Positions 58,616 to 64,000 of a stretch of 64,000 nucleotides of DNA are shown one piece after another. A model generated the notes under the pieces. It saw nothing but the letters and a program-made list of their open reading frames with translations. It did no database searches and was not told the origin of the DNA. The DNA comes from Trifolium pratense. Lineage: Eukaryota; Streptophyta; Magnoliopsida; Fabales; Fabaceae. The position numbers were made by a program, and so were the translations under genes. The stretch is taken from contig NC_060061.1 in NCBI RefSeq assembly GCF_020283565.1, positions 41,949,362 through 42,013,361 on the forward strand, written 5' to 3'. Numbering within the stretch: the first letter of the stretch is position 1; each line of letters opens with the position of its first letter.

Positions 58616-60170
58616 AGCAATATTTGTTTTACATTTTTTTACCTATCTTAAATGTATGCATTGTTGTATTTTCAACCTAGTTTTCAACATCTTGACCTTA
58701 TGAATATATGTTTTATGTTATTAATTAAGTATGATTGATGTTGAGTCATATTATATGTTTTATGTTTACATTTTACATGACAAAATCTATTCATTTTGGT
58801 TTGATTCCTGTTGGAAACAATTTTTTGTCAGACTTTATTTACCTCGCGGTCGAACTTTGGATTATATTGTTTAATTGTGTGTTACTAATTGCAACTAAAT
58901 CTTATTAAATCAGGTGATTAGCTTTTATAGCTTGTTATTGAAATATTGTTGTCTGTAAGTAAGAAAATAAATTAAATGGTTATAGCCTAGCCTATTGTTT
59001 TGATAATGATATTGAAAGTTAATTTACTATTAATCCAGTTTGTATAGATGGTTATAGACATATCCAAAATATTAGATGGAGTTTACACCATGTTAAAAGT
59101 TTTGATCAAAGACAAGATCCAATGTCTTGAAAGGATCAAGGCAAGTTTCAGCCTTGTTACTGTAATTTCTAGGGACTTGAAAATGGAATCTTCTGATTTA
59201 AGTTTTGATTCGAAGTAAATGTTTGGCAAAAATTACTCTTTGCAGCTTCGACAAAATCACAATGCAGTGCCCGTGATTGTCAAACTCGCCACTAATCCAA
59301 ACATACAACAGTTCAACTCAGATAATCTTGGCACTAGCACTACCTTCTATAGCAAAATGGTCAGTGTAAAACCATTCAAACTTGATGCTTGTCAAAAATC
59401 CTTAATGATTAAAGGAAGATGATTACTCAATTTGCTTAGGGGATGAATCTATATATTCATTCAGTGTGTGTAATGTAGACTTATAGGTTGTTTTTTATGA
59501 CTTGTAAATAGTTGAGACTCGCTCAAATTTTACACTCCAAAAAGAATAAGTAGTCCTGTTATGTAAATTAAATTCCAATAGAACCATATGTGATAACCAA
59601 CTATATATGCACTATTAAAATGTAAATTTTCATCTAATCAAAGATGCAAATTTAAATTCAAACTACCTGTTTCAACTGATCATAACCAACTCCTCATAAG
59701 TTTGGATTGTCAAGAGTAGACACAAATAATTTTATATCAGATCTCTAATCATTAGTGTGTACCCCTATCAAGCAAGAGAGCTTTGAGCTTTTGAAGCATG
59801 AACAATTACTATTTAAGTGAATTCTTCGGTACAAATGTTGTTTGAATATGTACCGATACACCTGTTGAGGTGGACAACTCTGATAGGTTCACAAATAGTG
59901 TTTATTAATTTTCCTAAATTAAACACTATTTGTGGACCTATCAGAATTATCCACCTCCGTAGTGTACCGGTATATATCCAAATAAGATGTGTACCAGAGT
60001 ATGCACCAACTATTTATATAACCCTCTTACACAGCACACATATATTACACACACATTTGAACAATAACCTTTTGGTGTCACAGCATAATTATTCAGCAAA
60101 CCTTATCACATGCAAGAAGATACACACTGATGTATTGTAGCAAGCACACAACATGAATGGTTCAGATTCT
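58616..60170. other. Intergenic; possible exon relics and an inverted repeat
   Basis: TSP9 3' UTR to about 58740. At 59100-59430 there are two short open stretches, the second (59219-59422) opening after a TTTGCAG acceptor-like site and coding a basic ~60-residue peptide that I do not recognise. They may be a gene remnant. An inverted repeat at 59826-60003 is listed separately. Confidence 0.35.
59826..60003. repeat. Imperfect inverted repeat, arms ~80 bp
   Basis: The left arm contains GAGGTGGACAACTCTGATAG and ACAAATAGTGTTTA. The right arm is its reverse complement with a few mismatches (TAAACACTATTTGTGGACCT, ATCAGAATTATCCACCTCC), around a ~12-bp loop. The outer parts (GGTACAAATG / TGTGTACC) also pair. 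It is either a MITE or the foldback of a small-RNA locus. Confidence 0.7.
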
Positions 60171-60175
60171 ATGAA

Positions 60176-60595
60176 TCAAAACTTTCTGAAAGAAAATCGC
60201 GTAAATTCTTCTCGAGGAGTAATGTTTACAGAATTTGATCTAGAAAAGGAAGATTGGATGTGGAAGAACTCAATGCAATCTTCAACAGCAGCTGTCCTAA
60301 AATAATCAACAGAAACACCTATACTCTTTGATCTTCCCATGGAAGAAGACGAAACTCGGTTCGAAGATCTTCTCATAGATGAAAAGCACATAGATTTTTT
60401 CACTCTTTCTGCAACACCCTTCAGAAACTCAATAGGAGAAAATTCAGGAATCCAAGGAATCCTTATCATGCTGCATTTCGCATGCGAGTTTTTAGCTGCT
60501 CTCTTTCTAGTGTTCTTTTTCCATGGCATGCTTGTTTTCTCATAGAAGTAGTTTGTATTATTCATTGTGTTTCCCTTTTGTTTTCTTTTTTGCAT
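60176..60595 (-). CDS. Small Ser/Arg-rich plant protein of unknown function
   Basis: Up to 139 residues without introns. The start may be the second Met (codon 11, MNNTNYFYEK), giving 129 residues. Features: a basic N-terminus (MPWKKNTRKRAAKNSHAK), a FSPIEFLKGVAERVKKSM block, a Ser-rich stretch, and a C-terminal AAVEDCIEFFHIQSSFSRSN block. I recall this block order from short plant proteins that databases often label 'josephin-like', although no josephin catalytic domain is visible here. Arabidopsis places a josephin-like gene (At2g29640) between THIC and PHT4;1, so the label may derive from the same neighbourhood; this is recalled and unchecked. Probably cytosolic or nuclear; no signal peptide or membrane segment seen. 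Confidence 0.7.
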   Translation of the reverse strand: MQKRKQKGNTMNNTNYFYEKTSMPWKKNTRKRAAKNSHAKCSMIRIPWIPEFSPIEFLKGVAERVKKSMCFSSMRRSSNRVSSSSMGRSKSIGVSVDYFRTAAVEDCIEFFHIQSSFSRSNSVNITPREEFTRFSFRKF

Positions 60596-60599
60596 AGTG

Positions 60600-62120
60600 A
60601 TAGTGTTATATACAATGGATGGAGTGTGAAAGCATTAGAGAATCTGTTTGTCATGTTATGTGGTAAAAGGTTAAAGGAATTGTATTAGGTATGACCCAAC
60701 AAAACAGTTGTTAGTATGGTTGGAAATGAGGAATGTTTTTATTTAGTTAGAGAAGTTGGTAAATTTTCTTGCACTATGCAATGAAACATTTTCATGGTTG
60801 AGAGATTGTATAAACCTTTTTAAGGAAACAACTATGTGTGTGCGCGCACGCGTGATGAAAGAGGTGTGTAGAAGGTACAAAAACTAGTGCCAAAAAGGTT
60901 GGTTAAGGATGGTGAGAAAAGAGGAATGTGTAATGGGTGAAAAGAAAACATAAATGAGAAGAGAAACTTGTTCACTTTCATGATACTTTACTTAGGCAAA
61001 GACATATCCATTTTAGAGGATTTTGGTTTTCTAAACTTTCCTGCTGCCCCAGAATTTGGACAAATCAAAAGAGGAAAACCCTTCAATTTTATAAATGTTG
61101 TGGCAGCAAATAAAAGATTGGGTGGTTGAAATGGTTGGGAAGATTTTATTAGTATTCTGTGTTTGAAGTCTAAATCTCCTTATTAGTACTTTTAACTCAC
61201 TAATTGAGTTTCCTGTTTGGGAAATTTACCTTAGATAACATAGGTAAAACTCTTGTGATATTATTTTATGGCAAATTCTAATGTGGACCAATACTTAAAA
61301 ATGTTCAAAGCTTCATCAACAACAAACGTCTCTTGTTAACGGTCCTTCTCATTTTCACGGTTAAGATAAGTACTTAATTGATATCAGTTCAATTAAAATA
61401 ATGAAAAACAAATATGTAGCTTGCATTGAACCGACATCAATCAGATCATCATCTTAGCCTTACAGACAAGGAGAGTCATGAGTTTTTACTTCTAAAGAGT
61501 ATTGTCAACCGTCGTTAGAATTTCAGGTGATTTTTAAGTGAGATACTCTAATGAGTAACCACTTATAAAGGTGGTCCACCTTAGAATTCACCTGGATTTT
61601 ATAATTTGCATTGAAATTGAAATGAAAAATGCATGATTAGTACAAGAAATTAACTTGTGCCATATTGGGAAGATTCCCATTGAATTCTTGGTAACCTGTG
61701 AACCATCTTTATTCTGACTCAGAATCCAATCATTCACCCTCCAGCAAGTTGGGGGCAAACAATGGCTCACAAAGTATACTAATCCTCATGATCGGATTTA
61801 ATGAGACGGTTGCAGAGGATCCAAGATGCAGGACTCTGAAACCTCTAACGATTTGAGATATAATACTCTTATCTTTTAACCAGAAAGACAATGTGAGCTA
61901 TATTTTGTTTGACATGCAGGATTAAGATGATCTGTGTACTTGCAGTCGCACAGATTCATCGGTGAAAACTTCATCTTTCATAAAAGACATGATTATGTGA
62001 GGATTAGTATACTTTATGATGTATTATAAGACCTTTATAAGTTCATTCTATATATTAACAATAGGAAACTAATAATTCAGATCATGTAGTATTCTTCCAG
62101 TCAGCTACTTTCCAACTGTG
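60600..62120. other. Intergenic upstream of the small Ser/Arg-rich gene and downstream of THIC
   Basis: An alternating purine-pyrimidine run TGTGTGTGCGCGCACGCGTG lies at ~60835-60854. No further gene or repeat recognised. Confidence 0.4.
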
Positions 62121-62126
62121 AACAAT

Positions 62127-62196
62127 CGGCATGAACAACATGCTGTAGCCGCTTCCGCAACCGGCATGAACAACATGCTGTAGCTGATTCCGCAAC
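62127..62196. repeat. 35-bp tandem duplication in the THIC 3' region
   Basis: Two units, 62127-62161 and 62162-62196, of CGGCATGAACAACATGCTGT followed by AGCCGCTTCCGCAAC with two or three changes. Each unit contains the palindrome-like CATGAACAACATG. Confidence 0.85.
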
Positions 62197-62216
62197 TAAG
62201 TATATAACGCATATTT

Positions 62217-62230
62217 CCTGCAGAAATAAA
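62217..62230 (-). other. Splice acceptor directly downstream of the riboswitch aptamer
   Basis: On the minus strand a T-rich tract is followed by TTTATTTCTGCAG and then GAAATATG, so the exon would begin at 62217. It lies ~8-20 nt after the aptamer, matching the known plant arrangement in which the aptamer sits inside an alternatively spliced 3' UTR intron. Confidence 0.65.
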
Positions 62231-62237
62231 AAAAATA

Positions 62238-62338
62238 ATGCACGCTCCCTACGCAGGCATCACCCTGATCAGGTTCGAAGGGACTGTCTCAGCCTGAACT
62301 GCTAGCATGCTAGGCAGATACAGGCACCCCTGGTGCAT
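62238..62338 (-). promoter_or_regulatory. TPP riboswitch aptamer (THIC 3' UTR)
   Basis: On the minus strand the RNA folds as a thiamin-pyrophosphate aptamer. P1 pairs AUGCAC (62338-62333) with GUGCAU (62243-62238). The pyrimidine-sensing GGCUGAGA lies at 62285-62294, and the other half holds ACCUGAUCAGG, AUGCCUGCG and UAGGGA, all near-invariant in the family. A variable P3a arm is formed by the near-palindrome CTGCCTAGCATGCTAGCAG (62299-62317). In plants this aptamer controls 3'-end processing: with low TPP it hides a 5' splice site and a stable short 3' UTR is made; with high TPP splicing removes the poly(A) site and the long transcript is unstable (established for Arabidopsis THIC). Position and strand fit THIC. 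Confidence 0.97.
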
Positions 62339-62401
62339 CTCGGGAGTTAATAACAGCCGATAAGATAAAAAAAGGTACCAAACATGAACGTACTAATGCA
62401 A

Positions 62402-62407
62402 TTTATT
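62402..62407 (-). terminator. Candidate poly(A) signal AATAAA of the unspliced THIC mRNA
   Basis: AATAAA on the minus strand, between the coding end and the aptamer; this is where the short, stable THIC transcript would be cleaved. Confidence 0.5.
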
Positions 62408-62564
62408 GATGAGATTGGATAACACAACAAAAGAAAAATAAAGATGGAGTTCTTAAATGTTCACAAACTAAAGTTTGTATTATCCTATTGCTCGCAAATA
62501 CTTCACTGTCCTCGCTGGCCAGTTTTGTAGATAGCCCCCAGTTCTCTCATACGATTTGCTCGAT

Positions 62565-64000
<1,436 letters not shown>

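Overview
This is AT-rich plant nuclear DNA, almost certainly from a eudicot and probably a legume (Medicago-like; this is inference from its repeat families and gene types, not from a database match). It has a few spliced nuclear genes with plastid-targeted or membrane products, large intergenic gaps, and many LTR retrotransposons, TRIMs, MITEs, Helitrons and SINE-like repeats. No bacterial, organellar or CRISPR signature was seen.

Genes, left to right: a C2H2 zinc-finger protein whose C-terminal half looks like a PARP-type fold (616-1794, minus); a ten-exon bromodomain gene (27351-39664, plus) whose eighth intron is swollen to 7.5 kb by nested retrotransposons; a ten-exon plastid phosphate transporter of the PHT4;1/ANTR1 type (46542-51646, plus); an intronless CYP86A fatty-acid omega-hydroxylase (53314-54912, minus); the thylakoid phosphoprotein TSP9 (58325-58615, plus); a small Ser/Arg-rich protein (60176-60595, minus); and the 3' end of the thiamin gene THIC (62565 to beyond the window end, minus), whose 3' UTR carries a clear TPP riboswitch aptamer (62238-62338). 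THIC, PHT4;1 and a C2H2 gene also lie close together on Arabidopsis chromosome 2 (recalled, not checked), so the window looks like a conserved block expanded by transposons.

Mobile DNA: 2.7-17.8 kb is a gene-free field of MITEs, SINE-like repeats, a LINE relic, a Copia gag relic and two related Helitrons. 18060-22877 is a very young non-autonomous LTR element with 1223-bp LTRs, a tRNA-Asp primer site and a 211-codon orphan ORF. 32026-38832 is a chimeric LTR element into which an intact Copia element (33437-38456, LTRs identical by eye) has inserted. A 690-bp perfect-architecture inverted pair of TRIMs lies at 57119-57808.

Functional links are limited: three genes (PHT4;1, TSP9, THIC) act in the chloroplast, but there is no operon-like organisation. 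The points most worth a second look are the THIC riboswitch with its splice signals, the zinc-finger/PARP-like protein, the nested retrotransposons with a copied piece of host exon beside the true splice acceptor, the inverted TRIM dimer, and the orphan promoter/leader at 42.8 kb.
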